IMG/VR virus record: IMGVR_UViG_3300037336_000242
Location: 1-60,489 of that record
From: a virus
Reading direction: 5' to 3' (one strand)
DNA: 60,489 nt
Part shown: positions 16,939 to 25,845 of the stretch, in pieces
Numbering within the stretch: the stretch's first letter is position 1
How the letters are laid out: each line of letters begins with the position of its first letter
Program-made: the position numbers and the translations under genes
The notes under the pieces: model-generated
Told to the model about the DNA's origin: nothing
What the model saw: the letters and a program-made list of their open reading frames with translations, nothing else
The model's database searches: none

Positions 16939-18554
16939 TACTCATCCTCCATGCCATCGTCTTGCTCAGTATCTGCATCGTCTGTAGCTGGATCATCGGC
17001 TTGTGGCGGTTGCCCTTGCGGGTCGCCGCCTTCTTCACCTTCAGGCGCGGCTGGCTTCAAGTCTTTGGCTAGTTTTTCGGCTTCCTCAAAAGTCAGCCCT
17101 GCCTGTTTCTCCAGCAGCATCGCCAAGTTTTGCGTGGACAGGCCAACTTCTTTAATGATGCTAAGCGCTTGCCCCGTCATCATTAGGCCATTCATGCGGT
17201 TATTCTGGTTAGTCAGTTGCTCAGTCGCCATAGCCGCTTGATCGCTGTAGAAGTCAAAATCCCACGGCTGATCAGCTTCATCAAACGCCTCACCATACCG
17301 ATAACCCCAATCCAACGCAGCCAAGCGATTCAAGGCTTGACTGAGCGCCTGCCGAACCATTACCGACCGTCTGGCAATACTGGCCGACGTGTGAAACGCC
17401 GCGCCATCGCCTAAGCCGCCCGCCAACATATCAGCCCAACCGACCTGTGACATATCAATGCCGATACCGCCTAGCAGCCGCTGCATATTAAAGCGTAGGT
17501 ACTCGATATTGAGGGGTGCGCCGCGTTGCCCTGCAATGTCACCAACAGGATTTAACACCTGTTTTTCGCCCCACGCTGGCAACACATGCCACTGAGTAGC
17601 CCAAACCGATTCACCGCCCGTTAAGGCTTCACGGACGTAGGATTCATGGCTTTTTACGATCTGCTGCAAACCTTGCTTGTATTTTTTTTGCTGTTCGGGG
17701 GGCATGCCAGACATATCGACCGACAAAAACATCTGCTTCACAGAATCAGCAATTTGTTGGCTATTCAGGCTTGCCAGTGACACATGCACGTTTTGCCACG
17801 GCTCTTCGACCTCAAACAAAAATGAACCGCCCACGGGTGCGGCAATAATCGGCAATTCGCTACGGTTATTCGATTGCAGCATTCTAGCCCTGATAATACC
17901 TTGCACGGGTTCCCACTGTGGCACATGGGTAGTCCGTGGCATCTTCATGCGCACAAGCTGGTTTGTGGTAAGTTTGGTGATTGCCCGTTCCCAATCGCGT
18001 GATTCTAACGCCTGAAAGCCGACGGTGCGTCCGCCTTGCTCAAAGGACTGGATCAGCGGTGGAAAGGTAAATTCATCACAGATAATATCGACCACGCCCA
18101 CCCCTCTCTCGGCATAGTTGCGCACATAGGCGTCACCATAGCGCAGGGCGTCTGAGCAAACCTTGAATACAATCCGGTTAATCAATGGCTCTAAATGCCG
18201 CCGCCGCGACTCTACTTTTTTGCGCATTTCCGCGTTGCGCAACCCCTTGCCACGGTAGCGCACAGCAGGAACCATAAACACCATATCACCACGCGCCGCG
18301 TCGCCACCAAGCGCAGCCGTCACATGCAAGTTCAGTGCTTCCGATAGCGATGGATCAACCGACATTCGCTGCCATTGCGTGTAAATATCCTTTCTGTGTC
18401 GCCGCTTAGTTTCTTTGGTTTCGTAGGTGCCAAGCGTGAAAGGGGCTTGCGCCTCATAAATCGGGTTCACGTCGTTAATGCTTGGCATTTGCTCAGTCTG
18501 AGCTGCTAAGCGGTTCGATATAAGCCGATCTGCTAACCAGTCGCCAAAGCTCAT
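16938..18554 (-). CDS. Portal protein, 538 aa
   Basis: Probable portal, the dodecameric gate for DNA packaging. Size fits, and the middle contains DALRYGDAYVRNYAERG and later EYLRFNMQRLLGGIGID, which resemble the wing/clip and crown regions of myophage portals; the C-terminal tail is long, proline-rich and acidic (PQGQPPQADDPATDDADTEQDDG). It is placed far from the terminase, which is unusual. A terminator-like hairpin directly abuts its start codon and no Shine-Dalgarno is visible. Confidence 0.75.
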   Translation of the reverse strand: MSFGDWLADRLISNRLAAQTEQMPSINDVNPIYEAQAPFTLGTYETKETKRRHRKDIYTQWQRMSVDPSLSEALNLHVTAALGGDAARGDMVFMVPAVRYRGKGLRNAEMRKKVESRRRHLEPLINRIVFKVCSDALRYGDAYVRNYAERGVGVVDIICDEFTFPPLIQSFEQGGRTVGFQALESRDWERAITKLTTNQLVRMKMPRTTHVPQWEPVQGIIRARMLQSNNRSELPIIAAPVGGSFLFEVEEPWQNVHVSLASLNSQQIADSVKQMFLSVDMSGMPPEQQKKYKQGLQQIVKSHESYVREALTGGESVWATQWHVLPAWGEKQVLNPVGDIAGQRGAPLNIEYLRFNMQRLLGGIGIDMSQVGWADMLAGGLGDGAAFHTSASIARRSVMVRQALSQALNRLAALDWGYRYGEAFDEADQPWDFDFYSDQAAMATEQLTNQNNRMNGLMMTGQALSIIKEVGLSTQNLAMLLEKQAGLTFEEAEKLAKDLKPAAPEGEEGGDPQGQPPQADDPATDDADTEQDDGMEDE

Positions 18555-18583
18555 AAAAATGCCAATCTATACGGTAGATTGGC
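18555..18583 (-). promoter_or_regulatory. Terminator-like hairpin abutting the portal start codon
   Basis: On the minus strand TGCCAATCTA pairs with TAGATTGGCA and is followed by T5 and then ATG. It occupies the place of the ribosome binding site. Either an attenuator, a 5'-end stabiliser, or a terminator of the upstream gene with read-through. Confidence 0.6.
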
Positions 18584-18618
18584 ACATTGTGGCCGCGCAT
18601 TGGCTTGTGGTCGCCGCT

Positions 18619-18627
18619 GGTTCCATT
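18619..18627 (-). promoter_or_regulatory. Late-operon GGAACC element (AATGGAACC)
   Basis: Copy of the GGAACC word, about 65 bp before the portal start codon, immediately after the 19045-18629 gene. Confidence 0.5.
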
Positions 18628-18628
18628 G

Positions 18629-19045
18629 CTACGGGGTTTGTAATACTGGCAAGTCTGGCAACACTGGCAACACCGGCGGGGCTGGTAATGCGATAGAACA
18701 CGTCGTAAATGACGCGGCCTTTTGCTGGATAGCATCAATCAGTCTGGCAAATGCTGCTGCATAGGCCACAAGCTGAAGCTGGAAGCCGATTATCGGCTTA
18801 ATAATCGGCTCAATCAGCGTGTCTACCAGCTTTTTCAGGTACTCCAAAACCTTGAGCGGGTCGGTTGGTAATGTCAACAACTCAAGATATGGCGCAAAAA
18901 CCGCCAATTGTGCCGTAATATCATCAATCTGCGACTGAATACCAGCAAGCGCCTGCAATGCCGCCGCCTGCAATGCCGCGCAATCAATAGCGCCTTCGAT
19001 TTCAGCAGTTAAGCCGTTTAAATGATCAAGATTTACTTCAGCCAT
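18629..19045 (-). CDS. Hypothetical helical virion protein, 138 aa
   Basis: Helix-rich protein with a hydrophobic centre (PIIKPIIGFQLQLVAYAAAFARLID) and a proline/leucine-rich C-terminus (PAPPVLPVLPDLPVL). It follows the spike gene in the baseplate cluster. It might be a baseplate or tail-tip component, or a membrane-active protein; no family recognised. Confidence 0.65.
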   Translation of the reverse strand: MAEVNLDHLNGLTAEIEGAIDCAALQAAALQALAGIQSQIDDITAQLAVFAPYLELLTLPTDPLKVLEYLKKLVDTLIEPIIKPIIGFQLQLVAYAAAFARLIDAIQQKAASFTTCSIALPAPPVLPVLPDLPVLQTP

Positions 19046-19056
19046 CGCTCAATACC

Positions 19057-19521
19057 TCAAAAAATGTTAGTCACAATACCTTCGGCAACCGTAACAATCT
19101 GCCCCCTCACACTCACAAACGAACCTGTCGCGCCCGTGCCGACTGCGAGGTTGCCAGTCACTCGCAAAGCACCTATAACTCTTGTTGCTATCGCATCAAT
19201 CAAAGCACTATTTTCAGCAATGACTTGTATGTTCTTTTGACGGATACGCCGCGTGTCGACCACCGCCCCCGCGCCGTGGCTGCGATATGCCCAAATGACA
19301 GGCGAATCAGCCTGACCACCTGCAAAGAACACATACACTTCAGCACCCGCCAACACTTGCAGCTCAGTATCGCGGTCATCGTGGCCGACTGGATAGGCAA
19401 AGGTAGCGGTTAGGCCATCGGTTGCGCCATCGGTTAGGCCGTCGATATGCACCTGAGCCGTGCGCGTTGCCGCGTCATAGCTCAGGATTTTGGCGGGGTA
19501 GTCGCGGTTAGAGTTGCCCAT
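19057..19521 (-). CDS. Baseplate spike protein (gpV/gp5-like), 154 aa
   Basis: Short spike: an N-terminal OB-fold-like part with VLAGAEVYVFFAGGQADSPVIWAY (about residue 55-80), typical of phage gpV/VgrG OB domains, followed by a small repetitive beta part (ALRVTGNLAVGTGATGSFVSV). Such proteins form the trimeric membrane-puncturing tip. Its ATG shares bases with the stop of the 42-residue gene upstream (TAATG). Confidence 0.75.
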   Translation of the reverse strand: MGNSNRDYPAKILSYDAATRTAQVHIDGLTDGATDGLTATFAYPVGHDDRDTELQVLAGAEVYVFFAGGQADSPVIWAYRSHGAGAVVDTRRIRQKNIQVIAENSALIDAIATRVIGALRVTGNLAVGTGATGSFVSVRGQIVTVAEGIVTNIF

Positions 19522-19649
19522 TAGCGCGGCCAGAGTTGCCCGAAAGGCGGCATACTATTTGAGGCTGACGCAAGGTCATCGAACATGCTGTAAGCGTATG
19601 TGTAAGCATACGGGTCAGTATCATATAGATCAGAATAGAAGTAAGTCAT
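19521..19649 (-). CDS. Small protein, 42 aa, with SMFDDL motif
   Basis: Short open frame between two structural genes: starts 5 bp after the stop of the 20514-19654 gene and ends TAATG on the spike start, leaving no other use for the gap. Tyrosine/aspartate-rich N-terminus (MTYFYSDLYDTDPYAY) followed by SMFDDLASAS, which matches the recurrent MFDSM motif of the virion proteins. Confidence 0.6.
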   Translation of the reverse strand: MTYFYSDLYDTDPYAYTYAYSMFDDLASASNSMPPFGQLWPR

Positions 19650-19653
19650 AATC

Positions 19654-20514
19654 TCAATTCCAGCGGATTAACGTAGTTGCAAATGCACCGTTGCGCTGAT
19701 CGCTTTTTTGCGAACCCGCACCCAGCGACAAATACGAGTTGCCATCCAATAAACCCTGAATGACCTCACCTAAGCCTGCATTTTGGCGTGCAGTACCGAG
19801 GATTACCCGTGGTCGCCAAAACACACCCGACGGACTGATACACGCGGCAGGAAAGACAGGACAAGTTGTACCGTTGGCGATACTCCGATCAGTCGAAAGC
19901 GGCATCGGAATGGCAACGATCCCACCCACAATAGCTTCACTTGTCGCGTTGGCATAGTCGATATAGCGAAATTCAGGGGTGCTAGTATTTCTTTCTTGAA
20001 ATCCGACCAATAGAGTATTGCCGTTGGGCGTGCCGTTTGAGGTAAGACTCCGCTCAATCACAAACACACCACCACAGCTATTAATGAGTGTACCCAGTGA
20101 CAGTGCAAACCAAGAAGACCCGTAACTAATGTAGGAGTTTGTGGGAGTTGCAGCCCCGTCAGCGTGGTTACAGACCTTGACAATTGACATCAACACACCA
20201 CCGATGTTGCCCGCACCGTCGGCAGATTTACCTATAGTTGCGGATAAGTGTACCGCGTTGCCCGAAGAACCGAATCCATAGCCTATTTTAATGAAGATCG
20301 GATGAGTGGCTTGTAGTGCATCATTGAACCGATAAACCTCACTACCTACGACCGTTCCTAAAGAATTGCCATTAACAGTCTCCCAGTCAATGTCGCCAGA
20401 TTGAGGCACACGAGTCAGCATTGCGCCAAGCTGAGCCGATAAGGTAGAACCAAACGACCTGAAACCAGGTGTATTTCTACCATCCAAAATCAAACCAAAA
20501 ATTGCAGTAGCCAT
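19654..20514 (-). CDS. Tail fibre/receptor-type protein, 286 aa
   Basis: Glycine/serine/threonine-rich, beta-rich protein with no recognised enzymatic motif. It sits in the baseplate cluster after two small genes, the place where tail tip or fibre-associated proteins are found. Role inferred only. Confidence 0.6.
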   Translation of the reverse strand: MATAIFGLILDGRNTPGFRSFGSTLSAQLGAMLTRVPQSGDIDWETVNGNSLGTVVGSEVYRFNDALQATHPIFIKIGYGFGSSGNAVHLSATIGKSADGAGNIGGVLMSIVKVCNHADGAATPTNSYISYGSSWFALSLGTLINSCGGVFVIERSLTSNGTPNGNTLLVGFQERNTSTPEFRYIDYANATSEAIVGGIVAIPMPLSTDRSIANGTTCPVFPAACISPSGVFWRPRVILGTARQNAGLGEVIQGLLDGNSYLSLGAGSQKSDQRNGAFATTLIRWN

Positions 20515-20518
20515 ATTC

Positions 20519-21004
20519 TTACACCTCAGTCGGTAAATAATCGAAGCTCATGGTCATAGTTGCGTCTGCCAGCGACAGGTTACGCACGCTGTAGTAGCAG
20601 TTGCCATCGGTGCTGTATCCATTAACAGCAGGTGATAGCACAGCAGACAGCAAGCCGTTAACGCTATGAAATTCCAGAAGTTGTGCTGACCCTTGCACAT
20701 AATCCATCCCCAACGGACGCAGTAGATCGGCATCACGGGCCGCTGAGCTTGGATACAGTCGCACGCGCATACTTGCACTTGTCGTGATAGACCGCAGCAA
20801 GTACCCAGCAGTGACAGCAAATGACCCTGTGACGGTCTGATTGTTGGGGATAGTGCCAAGTGCTACGTTGAGTGTAGCGCGTGGTGGCTTAACGTAAGCC
20901 TTGATCTGCCCAACACTAATCGCCTTATCGCCAGCCTCGCCCGTCGGCATCTGGATTGCGTCTGTAACCCCACTGACTAGCAGTGCATCATTGATCTTTG
21001 TCAT
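20519..21004 (-). CDS. Hypothetical virion protein, 161 aa
   Basis: Begins MTKINDALLVSGVTDAIQMP, an opening common in fibre- or attachment-type proteins, then a beta-rich domain. Start codon overlaps the stop of the paralogue upstream (ATGA). Probably a partner of the 286-residue protein. Confidence 0.65.
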   Translation of the reverse strand: MTKINDALLVSGVTDAIQMPTGEAGDKAISVGQIKAYVKPPRATLNVALGTIPNNQTVTGSFAVTAGYLLRSITTSASMRVRLYPSSAARDADLLRPLGMDYVQGSAQLLEFHSVNGLLSAVLSPAVNGYSTDGNCYYSVRNLSLADATMTMSFDYLPTEV

Positions 21005-21363
21005 GCGCTTAACTCCACGTTTGCACTACTTGCCCACTGCACGACATCACCTGATGCCCACTGCCAACCAACACCTGATGCCCACTGCCAACCAACACTT
21101 GTTACCCGCAACACCCAAACACTTGGAATCCCAGTGTCTAGCGCATCTTGTACGGCCTGATAAAAAGGATTGTTTGGCTCAAAGCCTAACCGCCCGCGAA
21201 TGGTTTTTTGATCAATAAGCATTGGTTTGTCGGTGCGCCCACGCATGAACTTGCCGATGATCAGGCCGTTGGTTAATCTGCCGATAACCGCCAAACCAGA
21301 CTTGTTTTCGACTGCCCGCAACTGGATACCGACTGCTTCACCTAGAACCTTAACTGGCTGCAT
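21001..21363 (-). CDS. Duplicated virion protein, copy 1, 120 aa
   Basis: Paralogue of the 92-residue protein at 29122-29400. The stretch from KPMLIDQKTIRGRLGFEPN to IPSVWVLR is nearly identical in protein while the DNA has many silent changes. This copy has an extra C-terminus with VGWQWASG twice, made by a 24-bp tandem repeat (21049-21096). The duplicate next to the sheath gene suggests a tail role. Confidence 0.75.
   Translation of the reverse strand: MQPVKVLGEAVGIQLRAVENKSGLAVIGRLTNGLIIGKFMRGRTDKPMLIDQKTIRGRLGFEPNNPFYQAVQDALDTGIPSVWVLRVTSVGWQWASGVGWQWASGDVVQWASSANVELSA
21049..21096. repeat. 24-bp tandem repeat, two perfect copies
   Basis: Copies at 21049-21072 and 21073-21096 inside the 3' end of the 120-residue gene, a third partial copy following on the 5' side of the strand. 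In frame (8 codons), encoding VGWQWASG, so copy number can change without breaking the gene. Confidence 0.85.
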
Positions 21364-21369
21364 GCACCC

Positions 21370-22263
21370 TCACAGACTCGATAGCCATAGTTTTGTAGCA
21401 GCTACTGAGCTACCGCCTAACGCGCCTGTATCAACCCTGTGCGCCGCTGTAAGCACCACATAAGGCTTGCCACTGACTTGCACCACGCGCCCGCATTGCA
21501 GGTTTAGATCAAGTGGCCGCAAAATCGAACCACGACAGATCAGCACCTTTTCCATGTTTTTAAGTTGCCGCGCATCCAATCTAGGCAAGTAAGAAACAGG
21601 CTTGCCACGGTTTAACGCCTCATTCTCGACCGTCGAACCATCATCCGCGATAGAGTAAAAGGCGGGCGTTTGCAGCATCTGCATCTTGGGGCTTTCAATC
21701 CACGCCACCGCGCTAGGATCAAACTTGCCGACTGGTTCAGACTTGAGCAAAGTATCAATTTTAATGACTGATAGCTTGCCACCCTCAAGATAGACAATAG
21801 CCGCTTCCTGCTGTAGCCGATTGGCTATTTCAGCCGTGGGCATGCCACCGCGCAAACAGACAAACCGCGCCAACGGCAAGTCTTGGCCGATTGCCATTTT
21901 TGCCCCACAAGCACGCAATGCACCCGCAAAACTGCCAGACTCCAAAATCAGCGCCTTGCTAGTCGGCTCAATCAGCGCTTGGCAACCACTGAGCACGCCC
22001 ACACAAGCGATACCGCCAATACGCCGCCCGTCCTTAATCATCTGCGTTTTGATTGGTTGCGCCTTGATCAGCGTGATACTGATTGCAGGTTCCCCGATCA
22101 ACAATTCAGCACCGACCACCAATTCAGCATCTGTATCGACGTTGCTTTGCGCGGTTAGCTCAAGCGTTGCAGGCACTGGCACGCAATCGGTTCTAAGCGT
22201 TACCGATAGCAATTCAGCAGCCGATAACGTCCGACCCGTTGCAGCCACTGCCATCACAATCAT
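21370..22263 (-). CDS. Baseplate/tail hub-like protein, 297 aa
   Basis: Unrecognised protein of beta-strand-rich texture, located between tail genes. Its middle (PTAEIANRLQQEAAIVYLEGGKL) and length would suit a hub or baseplate component, which is an inference from position. ATG overlaps the upstream TGA. Confidence 0.6.
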   Translation of the reverse strand: MIVMAVAATGRTLSAAELLSVTLRTDCVPVPATLELTAQSNVDTDAELVVGAELLIGEPAISITLIKAQPIKTQMIKDGRRIGGIACVGVLSGCQALIEPTSKALILESGSFAGALRACGAKMAIGQDLPLARFVCLRGGMPTAEIANRLQQEAAIVYLEGGKLSVIKIDTLLKSEPVGKFDPSAVAWIESPKMQMLQTPAFYSIADDGSTVENEALNRGKPVSYLPRLDARQLKNMEKVLICRGSILRPLDLNLQCGRVVQVSGKPYVVLTAAHRVDTGALGGSSVAATKLWLSSL

Positions 22264-22697
22264 GGCTTGGCATCTAACGTAAATGGCGGGGCAATAAAGG
22301 CGTTTTTGGGCAATAAATCGCGCTGTTGGTCATAGTTGCCCCGCGCCTCACTGACCGACAATCCAAAGGCTTCAACCCCTAGACTACGGCTTGCCTCGTT
22401 GCGTTGCGCCTGCAACCAGTCGCAATGCGCCAACACCACTGGCTTGATAAACGCCCACTCGTAGGCGTCTATTTTAAGACTGGTATTTAGCGAAATAGTC
22501 AGCGTAGCAAAACGCTGCTCTTCAAAAGTTGCCCACGCTGCATACAGGCGGGCTTCTTCAATCATTGCATCTTGCACGTCATCCACCAGCAGCGAATAAC
22601 CCGACAACTGCAACTCAGTATGTAATCGCTCAGATATTTCAGCAATCGTACCGACCGTAGCCCGTGGATAATCGCCGCTGTGTGGCTGCAATAGCAT
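22260..22697 (-). CDS. Hypothetical tail/neck protein, 145 aa
   Basis: Mixed helical protein, no motif recognised, translationally coupled to the following gene and 5 bp after the preceding one. Position fits a tail completion or chaperone role. Confidence 0.65.
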   Translation of the reverse strand: MLLQPHSGDYPRATVGTIAEISERLHTELQLSGYSLLVDDVQDAMIEEARLYAAWATFEEQRFATLTISLNTSLKIDAYEWAFIKPVVLAHCDWLQAQRNEASRSLGVEAFGLSVSEARGNYDQQRDLLPKNAFIAPPFTLDAKP

Positions 22698-22702
22698 GGT
22701 AA

Positions 22703-23353
22703 TTACCCCAACAAGCCACGAATGGCATTCACGCCGCCTGCAATCGCACCGACGCCACTAGCGACGCCACTGGCCGCACGCAACACGCCTTGCACCCGAT
22801 CAACCAAGCCTTGAATGCCGCTAACGCCAAGTTGTCCGGGGAACACGGTATTATTTCGACCGATACTGGCATACGCGCCAAAATAGGCATAATCCACGCT
22901 ACCGCTGACATCAAGCACTTGCGACCGACTCGACGCCTCAATGCTTGGCGAATCAAAACGGAATTTACAATCCGTCATTTCATAAGTGCGCGTGAAAGCA
23001 CCTAGCCGACCGACGTAAAAATCACAATCAATAGCTCCGCCACTGGCAACAACAAATTCGGCAAATTGCGACACATGCCCCGCCTCGGTTTCGGTCATAG
23101 TGATTTGGCCTTGATAGTGGTTTTTGGGAATACCGGCAACACCCATCTGAGCACCACCACCCAAGTCAACTTCGGCTGGATCGTGATTGGTAACGATAAG
23201 ATACGGCATGCTTTTAATCAGCAGGCGACCATCTGTGTAGCCACGGGGGACTAACATGCCTTGGCACGCCAACAGTGGCGAACCGATTTGCTTCATTGCC
23301 TCATAATCAGCTTTTAACTGATTCAGTAAGACGGGGTTTACTTGACCGGTCAT
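22703..23353 (-). CDS. Virion protein, 216 aa, possible tail tube
   Basis: Contains NHYQGQITMTETEAGHVSQF and a glycine/alanine-rich C-terminus (ASGVASGVGAIAGGVNAIRG), features that recall tail-tube or baseplate proteins. First gene of a late sub-operon: it is preceded by a terminator, a GGAACC element and an AGAATGG/CCATTCT hairpin right before its start codon. Confidence 0.65.
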   Translation of the reverse strand: MTGQVNPVLLNQLKADYEAMKQIGSPLLACQGMLVPRGYTDGRLLIKSMPYLIVTNHDPAEVDLGGGAQMGVAGIPKNHYQGQITMTETEAGHVSQFAEFVVASGGAIDCDFYVGRLGAFTRTYEMTDCKFRFDSPSIEASSRSQVLDVSGSVDYAYFGAYASIGRNNTVFPGQLGVSGIQGLVDRVQGVLRAASGVASGVGAIAGGVNAIRGLLG

Positions 23354-23388
23354 TAGAATGGACTCGTACTATAGATACGGCCATTCTG
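23354..23388 (-). promoter_or_regulatory. Leader hairpin before the 23353 start
   Basis: AGAATGG and CCATTCT (seven pairs) flank a 19-nt segment with an inner GTA/TAC match, ending next to the start codon. Same arrangement as at 18555 and 44337. Confidence 0.45.
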
Positions 23389-23416
23389 TTGACGCTATGC
23401 GGGGTAGGCTTTGCGG

Positions 23417-23425
23417 GGTTCCATT
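23417..23425 (-). promoter_or_regulatory. Late-operon GGAACC element (AATGGAACC)
   Basis: Copy of the GGAACC word between the terminator at 23440 and the 23353 start codon. Confidence 0.5.
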
Positions 23426-23439
23426 TTCAGTTACATGAA

Positions 23440-23467
23440 AAAGCCAATGAAATCAATGGCTGTTTTT
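23440..23467 (-). terminator. Terminator after the 24081-23470 gene
   Basis: GCCATTG and CATTGGC arms (one mismatch) followed by T5 on the minus strand; also T-rich on the other side, so possibly bidirectional. Confidence 0.65.
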
Positions 23468-23469
23468 AA

Positions 23470-24081
23470 TTAGAAAGGAGAGTAATCATTTACCGTGTAA
23501 GACTGCATCACCACAGCAACGCCCAAACCAAAATCTTCAGCGACTTCTGAGTCAATCACGACTTGGGGGACAATGTTTGCAGGCACCAAGCGACGCAACA
23601 CCGGTGCAAGCTCTGACAGCTCTGAGCGCTCCACAGCAGCATCTAGGCGAATACGGATACGACTTGTTAAAAACCGATCAACCGACTGTAATTCATTCAA
23701 AAAACGCGGGTATTCACTGGCATATAAAACAGAGTGCCACATACGCACAATTTGCCATTGATCAGGCCACAGCATCTGTAAAACGAACTGTAAAAAGCCT
23801 AGTCCGCGTTCACTGGCAAGGCTTGACCAATTGGCATAAATCACGCGCATCAAAATATCAGCGGTAACAGGCCGCCGTAGCACTGCCAAGCCGTCTAATT
23901 TGGTGAAGCGTTCGACCACGGTACGCCCGCCCAAATGGGGTGCGCCATAATCCACCAAGTCTTGTAAGCCAGCCTGCAAGTCATTAGCCATAACTTGCAC
24001 CACAGCACGCGCTAAGGCCGTTTCTAGGCCGTCGTGGGCGTGTTGGGCTGCAATCGGTAGCGTGAAGCCTAAAGCGTCCAT
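23470..24081 (-). CDS. Baseplate/tail protein I-like, 203 aa
   Basis: Follows the baseplate J gene with a 13-bp overlap, the usual place of the tail protein I / wedge component. The N-terminus MDALGFTLPIAAQHAHDGLETALARA is compatible with that family's opening, but no decisive motif is visible. Confidence 0.6.
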   Translation of the reverse strand: MDALGFTLPIAAQHAHDGLETALARAVVQVMANDLQAGLQDLVDYGAPHLGGRTVVERFTKLDGLAVLRRPVTADILMRVIYANWSSLASERGLGFLQFVLQMLWPDQWQIVRMWHSVLYASEYPRFLNELQSVDRFLTSRIRIRLDAAVERSELSELAPVLRRLVPANIVPQVVIDSEVAEDFGLGVAVVMQSYTVNDYSPF

Positions 24082-25529
24082 AACGACCCGCCTGTGTCCG
24101 CCGTGCGGCTTAGTGTCACCGTGATACTGGCATCAGTCAGATACAGCCATTCGTGGGGCTTGATTGTATTTGCGCCCAAGTTTTCACTACCGACTACAAA
24201 GTCACTGATTCGATCTTGAAACGCCGTGATATTGCCGCGCATCAGCCTACTAATTTCTTGCAAGTTAATGCCGTCTGGCATCCATCGGCTTGCTGCGATG
24301 GTGCCCTTTCCGTACTTGGCAGTCAGTAGGCCGCGTATTTGCGCCGCAACCGTGTCTAAGTCATGCACCGCAGCCAATCGACCGGTAATCAGCAATTGGT
24401 AGGGGCGCTCGACCACAGCACGCACTTTCACGCGCCCGTCATACAGCGAATCGCTACGCCCAATTAGTTGCTGAATGTCACTCACAACCGTGGCCTGCTC
24501 AAGCGGGTTTTTGGCAACCGTGGCAATGTTCAAATGGTTAATATCGGAAAGCTCCACGACCCCGTAGGCGCGTTCCTGAATCGTTTCATTCCACACCGCC
24601 AAGTAATCGACCCGCGCCATAAATTTCTTACGCGCCAAAAAGTCGAAGCTACCCAAAAACACCGCGTTTTCATCGTACAAGGCGGGATAACTTGCCAGTA
24701 GGCGCAATTGACCAATCGACAGCGGATCAGCCCCCGCACGCACCAAACCGCCTACCTTAAAGCGCACCCGTACCTTTTGTTCAGCAGTGGTTAGCACATC
24801 ACTGAGCGCGGCATCTTTTAGCGTAGCGGTATCCACCGACCCGTAGGATTCAATGATCTGAAAAACGAACTGTTGCGCCGTGGCAACGGTACGCCCCGCC
24901 CGTAAATCATCGCCAAACTCGACCAACACGCGCCGCAAACTATCAGTCGTAATCGTGACTGCGTATTCCAGCGGGCTAACATTCATCCAACGTGGTGCAT
25001 GGCGGTAAGTATTCGGGATAACGTCGGTATCCAAAATAGTCAAGCCTGCCAGTAGCAAACCCGCTTGCAAGGTGACAGGGACGCGATGGAAAGGCTCAGA
25101 CAGTGGCACGCTGTAGGTGACTTGTCGCAATTCGCTTTGTTCTGCCAGTACGTCGCCTGTAGCACCACCAGCCACCGTTACCGACGCAAGCAAACGCCAC
25201 GGACGCCCGTTGCTATCTTCGATCAAGCGCCCCTGCGATAGCGTGACAGTCGCTGCGCCACTATTGGATACTGTTAGCGTGTGTTGGCACGCCGTGGCAA
25301 CCGGCAAAATCCCCTTGTTTGTCGCATCTGCCAGAATCGACCGGTCACGGGTTTTGATAAAAGGTTCAATCGTTGCTACGTCAATTTCACGCGCCAACAG
25401 TGCCAAATATGCCGCGTTAGCGCGTACCTGTTGCACCACAAGCGGATCGCCCGCTTGGTAGCGTTCAGCAATGGCGGCATCGTCTAATGACGCAACCAGC
25501 CGCGTTTCAAAATCAGCCAGCGTCAACAT
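24069..25529 (-). CDS. Baseplate assembly protein J-like, 486 aa
   Basis: Long baseplate wedge protein. Supporting features: N-terminal helical part with YLALLAREIDVATIEPFI, then RDRSILADATNKGILPVA, beta-rich middle, and LTAKYGKGTIAASRWMPDGINLQEISRLM near the C-terminus, in the layout of phage baseplate J proteins. Start at 25529 has GGGAG upstream. It overlaps the gp25-like gene before it, the classic W-J order. Confidence 0.75.
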   Translation of the reverse strand: MLTLADFETRLVASLDDAAIAERYQAGDPLVVQQVRANAAYLALLAREIDVATIEPFIKTRDRSILADATNKGILPVATACQHTLTVSNSGAATVTLSQGRLIEDSNGRPWRLLASVTVAGGATGDVLAEQSELRQVTYSVPLSEPFHRVPVTLQAGLLLAGLTILDTDVIPNTYRHAPRWMNVSPLEYAVTITTDSLRRVLVEFGDDLRAGRTVATAQQFVFQIIESYGSVDTATLKDAALSDVLTTAEQKVRVRFKVGGLVRAGADPLSIGQLRLLASYPALYDENAVFLGSFDFLARKKFMARVDYLAVWNETIQERAYGVVELSDINHLNIATVAKNPLEQATVVSDIQQLIGRSDSLYDGRVKVRAVVERPYQLLITGRLAAVHDLDTVAAQIRGLLTAKYGKGTIAASRWMPDGINLQEISRLMRGNITAFQDRISDFVVGSENLGANTIKPHEWLYLTDASITVTLSRTADTGGSLWTL

Positions 25530-25845
25530 CGAATGTTTCTCCCGCTGCAATCTGCTCGGATACCTTGTTCAGATTGATCAAAGCCCTACCAATTTGCAGA
25601 TAAATTATTTTGCGCTCAAAGCCCACGGTTTCCGACTGTAGCGATAGTTGGTTGCTATCTAACTGAGCAACGATTGGCACGTCACGCCGCAACTTGTCCA
25701 AAAACTCATCTGCAATCGGTGCGGATAGGGGCCGTAGCAACAACGACGCTAAATCAGCCCCATAGCCTGAGCCAAAGTAGCCGTTTACAGGCGTACTGAG
25801 CCAGTGGGCAATCATGGCCTGAATATCAGCGGCTTGAATGGTCAT
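25513..25845 (-). CDS. gp25/W-like baseplate wedge protein, 110 aa
   Basis: Contains GSGYGADLASLLLRPLS followed by the conserved pattern of two helices and a final strand, matching gp25-like proteins, and lies immediately before the J-like gene. Length (about 110 residues) is typical. Confidence 0.75.
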   Translation of the reverse strand: MTIQAADIQAMIAHWLSTPVNGYFGSGYGADLASLLLRPLSAPIADEFLDKLRRDVPIVAQLDSNQLSLQSETVGFERKIIYLQIGRALINLNKVSEQIAAGETFDVDAG